From assembly GCF_000147815.2 (NCBI RefSeq), contig NC_015957.1, positions 2,480,001 through 2,544,000 of the forward strand: a stretch of DNA of 64,000 bases, read 5' to 3'. The position numbers and the translations under genes were made by a program. Below the pieces are notes generated by a model that did not search any database, was not told the origin of the DNA, and worked only from the letters and a program-made list of their open reading frames with translations. Positions 52,912 to 61,631 of this stretch are shown here, one piece after another. The stretch is from Streptomyces violaceusniger Tu 4113. Its GTDB lineage: Bacteria; Actinomycetota; Actinomycetes; Streptomycetales; Streptomycetaceae. Within the stretch, counting starts at the first letter, position 1. Each line of letters opens with the position of its first letter.

Positions 52912-54244
52912 CACGGACCGTCCGGAGACCATCGACGCCCAGACGCTCGAGGAGGTGGTGCGGTTCACCTCCGAGCTGATCAGGATCGACACCACCAACC
53001 GCGGCGGCGGTGACTGCTCGGAGCGCCCGGCCGCCGAGTATGTGGCGGAGATGCTCGGCGATGTGGAGATCGAGCCCACCTTGCTGGAGCGCTCGCCCGG
53101 GCGCACCAATGTCATGGCCCGGATCGAGGGCACCGATCCGTCCGCGCCCGCGCTGCTGGTCCACGGCCACCTGGACGTGGTGCCCGCCGAGCCCGCCGAC
53201 TGGACCGTGCACCCCTTCTCCGGGGAGGTGCGCGACGGCGTCGTCTGGGGCCGGGGCGCCATCGACATGAAGAACATGGACGCGATGGTGCTCGCGGTCG
53301 TCCGGGCCTGGGCGCGGACGGGCGTGCGGCCGCGCCGGGACATCGTGCTGGCCTTCACCGCCGATGAGGAGGACAGCGCCGCCTGGGGCTCCGGCTTCCT
53401 CGCCGAGCGCCATGCCGACCTCTTCGAGGGCTGCACCGAGGGCATCAGCGAGTCCGGAGCCTTCACCTTCCACACCGGGCCCGGAGCGCGGATCTACCCC
53501 ATCGCGGCGGGGGAGCGCGGCACGGCCTGGCTGAAGCTCACCGCGCACGGCCGTGCCGGACACGGCTCCAAGGTCAACCGGGACAACGCGGTCAGCCGGC
53601 TGGCCGCCGCCGTCGCCCGGATCGGCGAGCACCGCTGGCCGGTCCGGCTGACGCCCACGGTGGAGGCCGCGCTCACCGAACTGGCTGCACTCCAGGGCAT
53701 CCCGGCCGATGTGGACGCCGCGGACTTCGACGTGGACGCCCTGCTGGCCAAGCTGGGGCCCGCCGCCGTCCTGATCGAGCCGACCGTGCGCAACAGCGCC
53801 AACCCCACGGTGCTGGAGGCCGGTTACAAGGTCAATGTGATCCCCGGCAGCGCCACCGCCTATGTGGACGGGCGGATGCTGCCCGGCGGCGAGGACGAAT
53901 TCCACGACACCCTGGACCGGCTCACCGGGCCGGACGTGGAGTGGGAGTTCCTCCACCGGGAGCGCCCGCTGGAGGCGCCGATCGACACCCCCACCTACCG
54001 GGCGATGCGCGCCGCCGTCGAGCACTTCGACCCCGGCGCCCGGGCCGTGCCGTACTGCATGTCGGGCGGCACCGACGCCAAGCAGTTCTCCCGGCTCGGC
54101 ATCGCCGGATACGGCTTCTCACCGCTGCTCCTGCCCGAAGGCTTCGACTACCAGGCGCTCTACCACGCCGTGGACGAGCGGGTCCCGGTGGAGGCCCTGC
54201 ACTTCGGCGTCCGGGTGCTCGACCACTTCCTGCAGAGGGCGTGA
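52904..54244 (+). CDS. M20-family metallopeptidase / amidohydrolase
   Basis: A 446-residue co-catalytic zinc hydrolase of the ArgE/DapE/CPG2 group. Metal and catalytic residues are visible: HGHLDVVP (H89, D91), GRGAIDMK (D121), TADEED with E155 as general base and E156 as ligand, and a C-terminal His in ALYHAVDE. The lid dimerisation domain (about 200-330) contains GRAGHGSKVNRDNAV. GGAGGAG is 5 bases before the ATG, which lies inside the M55 coding end, so translation is coupled. The natural substrate is probably a short peptide or N-acyl amino acid. Confidence 0.9.
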   Translation: MADTDRPETIDAQTLEEVVRFTSELIRIDTTNRGGGDCSERPAAEYVAEMLGDVEIEPTLLERSPGRTNVMARIEGTDPSAPALLVHGHLDVVPAEPADWTVHPFSGEVRDGVVWGRGAIDMKNMDAMVLAVVRAWARTGVRPRRDIVLAFTADEEDSAAWGSGFLAERHADLFEGCTEGISESGAFTFHTGPGARIYPIAAGERGTAWLKLTAHGRAGHGSKVNRDNAVSRLAAAVARIGEHRWPVRLTPTVEAALTELAALQGIPADVDAADFDVDALLAKLGPAAVLIEPTVRNSANPTVLEAGYKVNVIPGSATAYVDGRMLPGGEDEFHDTLDRLTGPDVEWEFLHRERPLEAPIDTPTYRAMRAAVEHFDPGARAVPYCMSGGTDAKQFSRLGIAGYGFSPLLLPEGFDYQALYHAVDERVPVEALHFGVRVLDHFLQRA

Positions 54245-54250
54245 GGATCG

Positions 54251-56323
54251 GTGCGAACGGTGCAGCAGCGGACGGCCGTCATGGCCCCCTACGGAGCCTG
54301 GAGTTCCCCGGTCGACGCCGCGCTCGTCGCCTCGTACGACGGCCATCCGGAGTATGTGGGCACGGTCGGCGAGGAGGTGTGGTGGACCGCGCCGCGCCCC
54401 GGCGAGGGCGGCCGCCGCGCCCTGATCCGGCGGCGCACCGACGGCGCGGAGGTCCCGGTGCTGGCCCCGCCGTGGAATGTGCGCAGCAAGGTGATGGGGT
54501 ACGGCGGGATGCCCTGGGCCGCGGTGGACCGCGCGAGCGGCCCGTTGGTGGTGTTCGTCCACTTCGCCGACCAGCGGTTGTACGTCCATGAGCCGGACGC
54601 CCCGGCCGGGGGCGCGCCGCGCCCGCTGACCCCGCTGTCGGCGGTGGGGGAGGGGCTGCGCTGGGTGGATCCGGTGCTGCGCCCGGAGCGCGGCGAGGTG
54701 TGGTGTGTGCTGGAGGAGTTCACGGGCGAGGGGCCGACGGATGTGCGGCGGGTGATCGCCGCCGTACCGCTGGACGGTTCGGCCGCCGAGGACCGCGCGG
54801 CGGTGCGCGAGCTGACCGACGACCGGCATCGCTTCCTCACCGGGCCCCGGCTCTCGCCCGACGGCCGGCGGGTCGCCTGGATCGTCTGGGACCACCCCCG
54901 GATGCCCTGGGACGGCACGGAGGTGATGCTGGCCGATGTCGCGGAGGACGGCTCCTTCACCGGCGCCCGGGCGGTGCTGGGCGGGCCGGATGAGTCGGTC
55001 GCCCAGATCGAGTGGGCCGAGGACGGCGCGCTGCTCGCGGCCACCGACCGCACCGGCTGGTGGAATCTGCACCGTCTGGAGCCGCCGGCGGAGGTGGCCG
55101 GTGCGCGGGAATGGGCCCGGGCCGGGCGGCCGGTGGCGCTGTGCCCCCGCGAGGAGGAGTTCGGCGGGCCGCTGTGGAAGCTGGGCCACCGCTGGTTCGC
55201 CCCGCTGGCCGGCGGTCTGATCGCGGTGCTGCACGGCCGGGGCGCGGCTGCCCTCGGCATCCTCGATCCACGGACCGGCGGGACGGCCGATGTGCCGGGC
55301 CCCTGGACCGAATGGGAGCCGACGCTGGCCGTGAACGGCACGCGCGTGGTCGGCGTCGCGGCGAGCCCGCACAGTGGCCATGAGGTGATGGAGCTGGACG
55401 TCTGCACCGGCCGCTCCCGGGTCATCGGCAACGCCCACACCGACCCCGTGGACCCCGCGTACTACCCCCGGCCTCTGGCCCGCACCTTCACCGGACCGGA
55501 CGGCCGGGAGATCCACGCCCAGCTCTATCCACCGAACCATCCCGGCCACACCGCACCGGACGGAGAGCTTCCGCCGTATGTGATCTGGGCCCACGGCGGG
55601 CCCACCGGCCGCGCCCCGCTCGTGCTCGACCTGGAGATCGCCTATTTCACCTCACGCGGCATCGGCGTCGCCGAGGTCAACTACGGGGGCTCCACGGGCT
55701 ACGGCCGCGCCTACCGCGAGCGGCTGCGCGAGCAGTGGGGCGTGGTCGACGTCGAGGACTGCGCCGCCGTCGCCGGGGCGCTCGCCGACGAGGGCATCGC
55801 CGACCGCGCCCGGCTCGCGATCCGCGGCGGCAGCGCGGGCGGCTGGACGGCGGCGGTCTCTCTCACCGCCACGGATCTCTACGCCTGCGCCACCGTCACC
55901 TACCCCATCCTCGACCTGGTCTCCTGGGCCACCGGCGGCACCCATGACTTCGAGTCGTGCTACACCGAATCGCTGGTCGGCCCGCTCGCGGAAGTGGCGG
56001 ACCGCTACCGGGGGCGCTCCCCGCTGCACCGGGCCGACCGCATCGGCTCGCCCTTCGTACTGCTCCAGGGGCTGGACGACACCATCTGCCCGCCCGAGCA
56101 GTGCGAGCGGTTCCTGGAGGCGATCTCCGGGCGCGGCATCCCGCACGCCTGCCTCACCTTCGAGGGCGAGGGCCATGGCTTCCGCCGCGCCGATACGATG
56201 ATCCGCGCCCTGGAGGCCGAATTGTCGCTGTACATCCAGACCTTCGGGCTGATCAGATCCGATGTGCCTACCCTGGAGCTGCTGACCTCAGCGGCCCCGA
56301 ACTCCACTGGAGGAGCGAGTTGA
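54251..56323 (+). CDS. S9 family prolyl-oligopeptidase-like peptidase
   Basis: A 690-residue peptidase. An N-terminal beta-propeller (about 20-420) is followed by an alpha/beta-hydrolase domain with nucleophile S528 in GGSAGGWTA, the Asp in GLDDTICP (609-610) and H642 in GEGHGF, so the triad is intact. The oxyanion-region YVIWAHGGPTGR lies near 440. There is no signal peptide, so it acts on peptides in the cytoplasm, consistent with the coupled M55 and M20 genes. The GTG at 54251 follows GAGGAT; an ATG at 54281 is an alternative. Its stop overlaps the next start. Confidence 0.9.
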   Translation: MRTVQQRTAVMAPYGAWSSPVDAALVASYDGHPEYVGTVGEEVWWTAPRPGEGGRRALIRRRTDGAEVPVLAPPWNVRSKVMGYGGMPWAAVDRASGPLVVFVHFADQRLYVHEPDAPAGGAPRPLTPLSAVGEGLRWVDPVLRPERGEVWCVLEEFTGEGPTDVRRVIAAVPLDGSAAEDRAAVRELTDDRHRFLTGPRLSPDGRRVAWIVWDHPRMPWDGTEVMLADVAEDGSFTGARAVLGGPDESVAQIEWAEDGALLAATDRTGWWNLHRLEPPAEVAGAREWARAGRPVALCPREEEFGGPLWKLGHRWFAPLAGGLIAVLHGRGAAALGILDPRTGGTADVPGPWTEWEPTLAVNGTRVVGVAASPHSGHEVMELDVCTGRSRVIGNAHTDPVDPAYYPRPLARTFTGPDGREIHAQLYPPNHPGHTAPDGELPPYVIWAHGGPTGRAPLVLDLEIAYFTSRGIGVAEVNYGGSTGYGRAYRERLREQWGVVDVEDCAAVAGALADEGIADRARLAIRGGSAGGWTAAVSLTATDLYACATVTYPILDLVSWATGGTHDFESCYTESLVGPLAEVADRYRGRSPLHRADRIGSPFVLLQGLDDTICPPEQCERFLEAISGRGIPHACLTFEGEGHGFRRADTMIRALEAELSLYIQTFGLIRSDVPTLELLTSAAPNSTGGAS

Positions 56324-57063
56324 CACCCCCATCGGCCCCGCGCATCGTCGGCCCCGAGCCGCTGCCCACCGCCGTCGCCGGTGCCTGGCCGCTGGGCGGC
56401 GAGCCAGAGACCTGGCTGCTCAGCGTCTCCCGGTACACCGCGGCCATGGACCCGGGCGCGCCCGGCACGATCCTGGACGCCGAGGAGCGGGAGCGGGCCG
56501 CGAAGTTCCTGCGGGCGGAGGACCGCGAGCGCTATACGGCGGCCCATCTGGGGCTGCGCGAGCTGCTCGGCGCCTATCTGGGCATGCCCCCGGCCGACGT
56601 TCCGTTCACCCGCGAGGCATGCCCCGGCTGCGGCGGTCCGCACGGCCGCCCCGCCGTATCCGGCACCCCGCTGCACTTCAACATGTCGCACGCCGGTGAT
56701 CTGGTGCTCTTCGCCTTCGCGGGCTCCCCGGTCGGCGTGGACGTGGAGAAGCTGCAGCCCGCCTCGGTGGTGGACCAGGTCGCCGAGAGCCTGCATCCCA
56801 AGGAGCGCGCCGAGCTGGACGCGCTGGCGCCGGCCGACCGGCCCGCCGCCTTCGCCCGCTGCTGGACCCGTAAGGAGGCCTATCTCAAGGGCCTGGGCAC
56901 CGGCCTGTCGCGGGACCCGGCGGTCAACTATGTCGGCACCGGGCTCTCCCCCGTGCCCGTCGGCCCGTGGGCGATGACCGACATCCCCGTGGACCAGGCT
57001 ATATCCGGCGGCTCCGGCTATGCGGCGGCCATGGCGCTGCTGTCATCATTGCCGCATGCCTGA
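56320..57063 (+). CDS. Sfp-type 4'-phosphopantetheinyl transferase
   Basis: A 247-residue enzyme that loads the phosphopantetheine arm of CoA onto carrier proteins of polyketide or peptide synthases. Both signature motifs are present: GVDVEKL (D141, E143 for Mg2+) and WTRKEAYLK (182-190). A CPGCGGPHGRP segment (101-111) is typical of this subgroup. The start is a TTG at 56320, four bases after GGAGGAG and overlapping the peptidase stop; the ATG codons further in would lose the N-terminal domain. No carrier protein or synthase is in the window, so it acts in trans. Confidence 0.9.
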   Translation: MTPPSAPRIVGPEPLPTAVAGAWPLGGEPETWLLSVSRYTAAMDPGAPGTILDAEERERAAKFLRAEDRERYTAAHLGLRELLGAYLGMPPADVPFTREACPGCGGPHGRPAVSGTPLHFNMSHAGDLVLFAFAGSPVGVDVEKLQPASVVDQVAESLHPKERAELDALAPADRPAAFARCWTRKEAYLKGLGTGLSRDPAVNYVGTGLSPVPVGPWAMTDIPVDQAISGGSGYAAAMALLSSLPHA

Positions 57064-57610
57064 CGTCCGGTATGTCACTGAGGGAACCCGGGCGGCCATC
57101 CGCCGCACCACCCGCACGGACGGTGCGGAGTTCGTCAGGCGCGCCCGGGAGAGCATGGAGTTCCACCGCCCCTGGCTCACCCTCCCCACCACCGAGCAGG
57201 CCTATCTGCACTACATCGCCCAGCTTGAGCGCGAGGACCGCGAGGGCTTCCTCGTCTGTGCCCGGGAAACCGGGGACATGGTCGGCTTCATCAACATCAA
57301 CAACATTGTGCGCGGCGCCTTCCAGTGCGGATCGATCGGCTACGGAGCCTTTCCGCCCGCCGCCGGACAGGGCTATATGTCCGAGGCGCTGGGGCTCGTT
57401 CTGCGCCATGCCTTCGGGCCCCTGGGGCTGCACCGCGTCGAGGTCAACATCCAGCCGGGCAACAAGGCGTCGTTGGGGCTGGTGAAGCGCCATGGCTTCC
57501 GGCTGGAAGGGTTTTCCCCAGACTTCCTCTATATCGAGGGCGCGTGGCGCGACCATGAGCGCTGGGCCATGACCAGCGACATGCTGGACCAGCCGACCGG
57601 TCCTGGCTGA
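57056..57610 (+). CDS. GNAT N-acetyltransferase (RimJ/RimL-like)
   Basis: A 184-residue acetyl-CoA-dependent transferase. The RimJ-like order is visible: an N-terminal TRAAIRRTTRTDGAEFVRRARES segment, the core strand MVGFININNIV, the acetyl-CoA loop GYGAFPPAAGQGYMSEALGLVLRHAF with Q/G-x-G, and the C-terminal HRVEVNIQPGNKASLGLVKRHGF. Substrates of this group include ribosomal-protein N-termini and small amines. ATG 57056 lies inside the end of the phosphopantetheinyl transferase gene and completes the five-gene run. Confidence 0.87.
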   Translation: MPDVRYVTEGTRAAIRRTTRTDGAEFVRRARESMEFHRPWLTLPTTEQAYLHYIAQLEREDREGFLVCARETGDMVGFININNIVRGAFQCGSIGYGAFPPAAGQGYMSEALGLVLRHAFGPLGLHRVEVNIQPGNKASLGLVKRHGFRLEGFSPDFLYIEGAWRDHERWAMTSDMLDQPTGPG

Positions 57611-57726
57611 CGGGGCACCATGATCGGTCCGAAGCGGCTCTGTTCAGCGGCCCCACGACGTTGTTCCATGGTCATCGGACGGTCGCCGCACCGAGGTGAC
57701 CCAAGGCAGTCGGAGCGAGGCAGCCC

Positions 57727-59952
57727 GTGGCCACGAGCGTGCGACGTACCACCCTGACCCTTCCCACCGCCCCCCTCGGGCCCGACAACCCCCTGCCCGT
57801 GCTGCGCCCCCTCGACGAGGTGCACCGCGTGGACGACCGCGTCCGGGCCACGCTCCCCTCCGACATGGCCCGTCAGGTCGCCCATGCCCCCCTGCGGTCG
57901 GTGCTGCCGGTGCGGCTGCGCGACGGCTACGGCCGCGACCGCGCCCCCGCCACGCTCGACGCCATCGTCCTGGAGAACGACCGGCTGCGGGCCACGGTGC
58001 TGCCCGGGCTCGGCGGCCGGGTCCACTCGCTGATCCACAAGTCCACCGGCGATTCCGCCGACATCGAGCTGCTGTACCGCAACCCGGTGCTCCAGCCCGC
58101 CGACTTCGCCCTCAACGGCGCCTGGTTCTCCGGCGGGATCGAGTGGAACATCGGCGCCACCGGCCACACCACCCTGTCCTGCGCACCCCTGCACGCCGCC
58201 CGCGTCCCCGCCCCCGACGCCGCCGACGGGGGCGCGATGGTGCGGCTGTGGGAGTGGGAGCGGCTGCGCGATCTGCCCTTCCAGGTGGATCTGTGGCTGC
58301 CCGCCGACTCCGCGTTCCTCTACGTGGGCGTCAGGATCCGCAACCCCCACCACCTCCCCGCCCCCGTCTACTGGTGGTCCAACATCGCCGTCCCCGAGGA
58401 CGAGCACACCCGCGTCCTCGCCCCCGCCGACGACGCCTGGCACTTCGGCTACGCCCGCACCCTCAGCAAGGTCCCGGTCCCGGAGTGGGACGGCGCCGAC
58501 CGCACCTATCCGCTGCGCGGCGCCTACCCCGCCGACTACTTCTACGAGGTGCCCGACGGCGCCCGCCGCTGGATCGCCTCCCTCGGCGCCGACGGCAGCG
58601 GACTCGTCCAGACCTCGACCGATCTGCTGCGCGGCCGCAAGCTCTTCGTCTGGGGCGCGGGCCCCGGAGGACGGCGCTGGCAGCAGTGGCTGACCGAGCC
58701 CGGCACCGGCGGCTACGCCGAGATCCAGGCCGGGCTCGCCCGCACCCAGCTCGAGCACATCCCGCTGGAGGCAGGCGAGGAGTTCGCCTGGCTGGAGGCG
58801 TACGGTCCGCTGACCGCCGACCCGGTCGCCGTCCACGGCACCGACTGGGCCGCCGCCCGCCGCGAGACCGAGACCCGGCTGGAGGCGGCGCTGCCGCGCG
58901 CCGCGGTCGACGCGGCCTACGCCACCTGGCGTCCGTACGCCGACGCGGAACCGGCGGAGCGCCTCGCGACCGGCTCCGGCTGGGGCGCGCTGGAGGCCGA
59001 GCGCGGCGGGTTCCAGTTGCCCGGTACGCCGTTCGATCCGGGCACGCTGGGGGAGGACCAGGAGCCGTGGCGCCGGTTGCTGCGCACCGGCGCCCTTCCC
59101 GACTGGGAGCCGGGCCCCTCCCAGGCCGACCCCGGCGCCTCCCTGGTCGCGCCCGCCTGGCGCGACCTCCTCGAAGCGGCCCCCTCGACCGCGGGCGCCG
59201 AATACCACCTGGGCGTCGCCCAGTGGCATGCGGGCGACCGCGCACAGGCCGAGCGGAGCTGGGAGCGGTCGCTGCGGTGCGCCGAAACGCCCTGGGCACT
59301 GCGCTGTCTGGCCGTCGCCGACACCGCCTCCGGCCATCCCGCGCGCGCGGCGGACCGGCTGCTGCGCGCCGTACAGCTCCTCCTCGCCTCGGGCACCGTC
59401 CCGCTGCGGGAGGCGGCCCCGGTGCTCGAAGCGGACCCGGTGCTCGAAGCGGCGGGAGCGGGGCAGGGGCCGGGAGTGGGAGTGGGAGCGGGAACGGGAC
59501 AGGGGGCGGAGGCGGCCGGAGCACCGACCGCCGTCTCGCTGGCCGCACCGCCCCTCGCTGCCGCCGCCGACCCGGTCGCCCTGGAGGCGGCGGAGGCGGC
59601 ACTCGGCCGGGAGGCGATCGTCGCGCTGCTCGCGGCCGACCGCGCCGACGACGCCCGAGCGGTCCTCGACGCCCTGCGCCCCGCCATCCGGGCCCGCGGC
59701 CGCTTCCGGCTGCTGCGCGCACAGGTGCTACTGGCCCAGGGCGACGCCTTGGCCGCCCGCGCCGTCTTCGACGAGGGCTTCGAGGTCTGCGATCTGCGCG
59801 AGGGCGACGAGGCGTTGAGCGACACCTGGTACGCGATCGTGGAACGGCTGGTGACGGGGACCGAGGAACCTCTGACCGAGGAGGCACGAGCACAGGCCAG
59901 GACCGAACACCCGCTACCCGGCCGCTACGAGTTCCGCATGCGCCCCACATAG
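57727..59952 (+). CDS. DUF5107 protein with C-terminal TPR-like helices
   Basis: A 741-residue protein. The first about 350 residues form a galactose-mutarotase-like beta-sandwich recognised as DUF5107, with LENDRLRATVLPGLGGRVHSLIHKSTG, FSGGIEWNIGATGHT and PVYWWSNIAVPEDEHTRVLAPA. The last 220 residues are TPR-like (EYHLGVAQWHAGDRAQAERSWERSL; RFRLLRAQVLLAQGDALAARAVFDEGF), interrupted near 575-600 by a Gly/Ala low-complexity insert. The family is linked to sugar metabolism in other bacteria, but no reaction is known to me. GTG start at 57727 behind a weak GGAGCGAGG site. No sugar genes are adjacent. Confidence 0.83.
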   Translation: MATSVRRTTLTLPTAPLGPDNPLPVLRPLDEVHRVDDRVRATLPSDMARQVAHAPLRSVLPVRLRDGYGRDRAPATLDAIVLENDRLRATVLPGLGGRVHSLIHKSTGDSADIELLYRNPVLQPADFALNGAWFSGGIEWNIGATGHTTLSCAPLHAARVPAPDAADGGAMVRLWEWERLRDLPFQVDLWLPADSAFLYVGVRIRNPHHLPAPVYWWSNIAVPEDEHTRVLAPADDAWHFGYARTLSKVPVPEWDGADRTYPLRGAYPADYFYEVPDGARRWIASLGADGSGLVQTSTDLLRGRKLFVWGAGPGGRRWQQWLTEPGTGGYAEIQAGLARTQLEHIPLEAGEEFAWLEAYGPLTADPVAVHGTDWAAARRETETRLEAALPRAAVDAAYATWRPYADAEPAERLATGSGWGALEAERGGFQLPGTPFDPGTLGEDQEPWRRLLRTGALPDWEPGPSQADPGASLVAPAWRDLLEAAPSTAGAEYHLGVAQWHAGDRAQAERSWERSLRCAETPWALRCLAVADTASGHPARAADRLLRAVQLLLASGTVPLREAAPVLEADPVLEAAGAGQGPGVGVGAGTGQGAEAAGAPTAVSLAAPPLAAAADPVALEAAEAALGREAIVALLAADRADDARAVLDALRPAIRARGRFRLLRAQVLLAQGDALAARAVFDEGFEVCDLREGDEALSDTWYAIVERLVTGTEEPLTEEARAQARTEHPLPGRYEFRMRPT

Positions 59953-59989
59953 CGGGCCTACGGCCCGCATTGGAACGGCCCGGGTGCGC

Positions 59990-60720
59990 CCGCAGGCGGT
60001 CTCGCCCGGGGGCGGGCCTGCCCGGGGCGTGAGCGTGAGCGGTCTGCGTCCTGTCAGTGGCCTGCAGGCCGCAGGGCGGCCTGCCCGGGTTGCGCCCTCG
60101 CATGTGGCGCGTGGCTTGGCCGGGTTGTGCCCGCAGGCGGCTTTGTCTGGAGGCGGGCTTGTCTGGGTTGTGCCCGCAGGCAGTCTCGCCTGGCAGTGAG
60201 CCTGCCCGGGGTGCGGCCGCGAGCGGCCTGCATCTCGCGTGGGGCGTGTTCGGATTGCGCCGCATGGCGAGTTTCTTGACCGGGTTGTGCTCGCAGACGG
60301 TCTCGTCTGGAAGCGGGCCTGCCTGGCAAGCGGCTGCCCTGCGGTCTGCGTCCTGTCAGTGGCCTGCGGGCCGCAGGGCGGCCTGCCCGGGTTGCGCCCC
60401 CGCATGTGGCGCGTGCCTTGGCCGGGTTGTGCCCGCAGGCGGCTTCGCCCGGAAGCGGGCCGTCCGGCTTGTGTCCGCAGGCGATCTTGGCCGAGAGCGG
60501 GCCTGCTTGGGGCGTGCCCGCAGGCGGCCTGCGCCGTCCAAGTGGCCTGCGGCCCGCATACGGGCCTGACCGGGTTGTGCCCGCAGGCGGTCTCGTCCGA
60601 GAGCGGGAGTACGGGCCTGCCCGGTGGCGGGGGCGGGCGGCCTGCCCCTGCGAGTGGGGTGCATCCCCCATGGATGCCGCGCGGCTGCCGCGCGTGTGGC
60701 CCGCATAGGGCTGGCGCAGG
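59990..60720. repeat. Repeat array 3: dispersed GC-rich repeats, including a 105-bp direct repeat
   Basis: The gap after the DUF5107 gene holds repeats of GGGTTGTGCCCGCAGGCGG-type units at 60122, 60165, 60282, 60424 and 60572, alternating with GGAAGCGGGCC-like parts. A segment of about 105 bp (60038-60143) recurs at 60341-60445 with only a few changes. Several frames on both strands are open throughout but encode Arg/Pro/Gly-rich repeats only. The unit is unrelated to arrays 1 and 2. No gene is supported in 59953-60777. Confidence 0.85.
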
Positions 60721-60777
60721 GGGCACCCGGTCGTGGACGTCGGCATAGCGCACGAGCTAGCGGAAGGAGCCGCGACC

Positions 60778-61221
60778 GTGAGGACACCGCATGACCCCGG
60801 CGCGGATCCCGAGGATGAGGGGATCCCCGATCTGCAGGACGGTACGCCCGCGCAGCAGCGGGCCGAGGATCCTGAGCAGTTGCCCGTGCCCGGGGACGAG
60901 CCGACGATCGCCGAATACCGGGACACCACGAGCGCGGAGACGCATGAGCGGGAGTCGCTCGAGGAGCGCTTGACCGATGAGGAGCCGGAGACGGGGGAGC
61001 CGGTCGGCATCGAGGCGGAACGGGCGGGGCTGCTGTACGACGAGCCGGACCCCGACTTCCCGCGCGAGCAGGACGTCTACTCCCAGGAGGGCTCGACCAG
61101 CGGGCTGTCCGCCGAGGAGGAGGCGGTCCGGATCAAGAGCGATGAACTCCGTGATGTGGACGATCTCTACGAGGAGTTCGACGACGAGGAGCTCACCGAG
61201 GACCCGGGACCGCCCTCCTGA
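60778..61221 (+). CDS. DUF5709-type small acidic protein
   Basis: A 147-residue, strongly acidic, largely disordered protein recognised as DUF5709-like from the order ...IPDLQDGTPAQQ..., ERESLEERLTDEEPE, AERAGLLYDEPD, and SAEEEAVRIKSDELRDVDDLYEEFDDEE. Its function is unknown; the family is common in actinomycetes. The GTG at 60778 follows GGAAGGAG by 8 bases and is preferred over the upstream GTG at 60733, which has no ribosome site. A proposed stress role elsewhere is not supported by anything here. Confidence 0.82.
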   Translation: MRTPHDPGADPEDEGIPDLQDGTPAQQRAEDPEQLPVPGDEPTIAEYRDTTSAETHERESLEERLTDEEPETGEPVGIEAERAGLLYDEPDPDFPREQDVYSQEGSTSGLSAEEEAVRIKSDELRDVDDLYEEFDDEELTEDPGPPS

Positions 61222-61254
61222 CGGGTCTGCCGGACGGTTGAGTTCACGGGCGGG

Positions 61255-61608
61255 TCACGCCATCGGATTCCGGTCGACGTACTCGAAGATCGAGCCGTCG
61301 GGGTGGCGCGCCACCAGGGTCCGGCCCACGGGGGCGGGCAGCGGACCGGCCACGATCTGCCCACCGACCGCCGTGAGATCCGCGATCGCCTCGTCCACGT
61401 CCTTCACCGCGATCGTCGCCGTGATCTTGCGAAGAATCGACAGCTCCGACTCCGGACCGCTCATCAGAAAGAAGCAGCCGACCGCCGCGACCGAGACGGG
61501 GCCGCGCTGGAAGCGCACCGCCTCGGCCCCCGTCAGCCGTTCGTAGACGGCGATCGCCGAATCCAGATCGTCGACGCACACGCGGAGTGAAGTCCCCAGA
61601 ATATCCAT
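61255..61608 (-). CDS. VOC-family (glyoxalase/dioxygenase fold) protein
   Basis: A 117-residue single-domain VOC protein with paired beta-alpha-beta-beta-beta units: MDILGTSLRVCVDDLDSAIAVYERLTGAEAVRF at the start and TIAVKDVDEAIADLTAVGGQIVAGP...VARHPDGSIFEYVDRN at the end, where the Glu of IFEYVD is the usual metal position. Such proteins are metal-dependent enzymes or drug-binding proteins, usually dimers. The substrate is unknown. It lies 23 bases downstream of the minus-strand methyltransferase stop and could share its transcript. Confidence 0.85.
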   Translation of the reverse strand: MDILGTSLRVCVDDLDSAIAVYERLTGAEAVRFQRGPVSVAAVGCFFLMSGPESELSILRKITATIAVKDVDEAIADLTAVGGQIVAGPLPAPVGRTLVARHPDGSIFEYVDRNPMA

Positions 61609-61631
61609 GCGGGCGAGCCTAGTTGAACTGC

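Noticed and set aside
59984..60748. Plus- and minus-strand frames over array 3
   Set aside because: Repeat-only peptides without motifs; the first supported start is GTG 60778.
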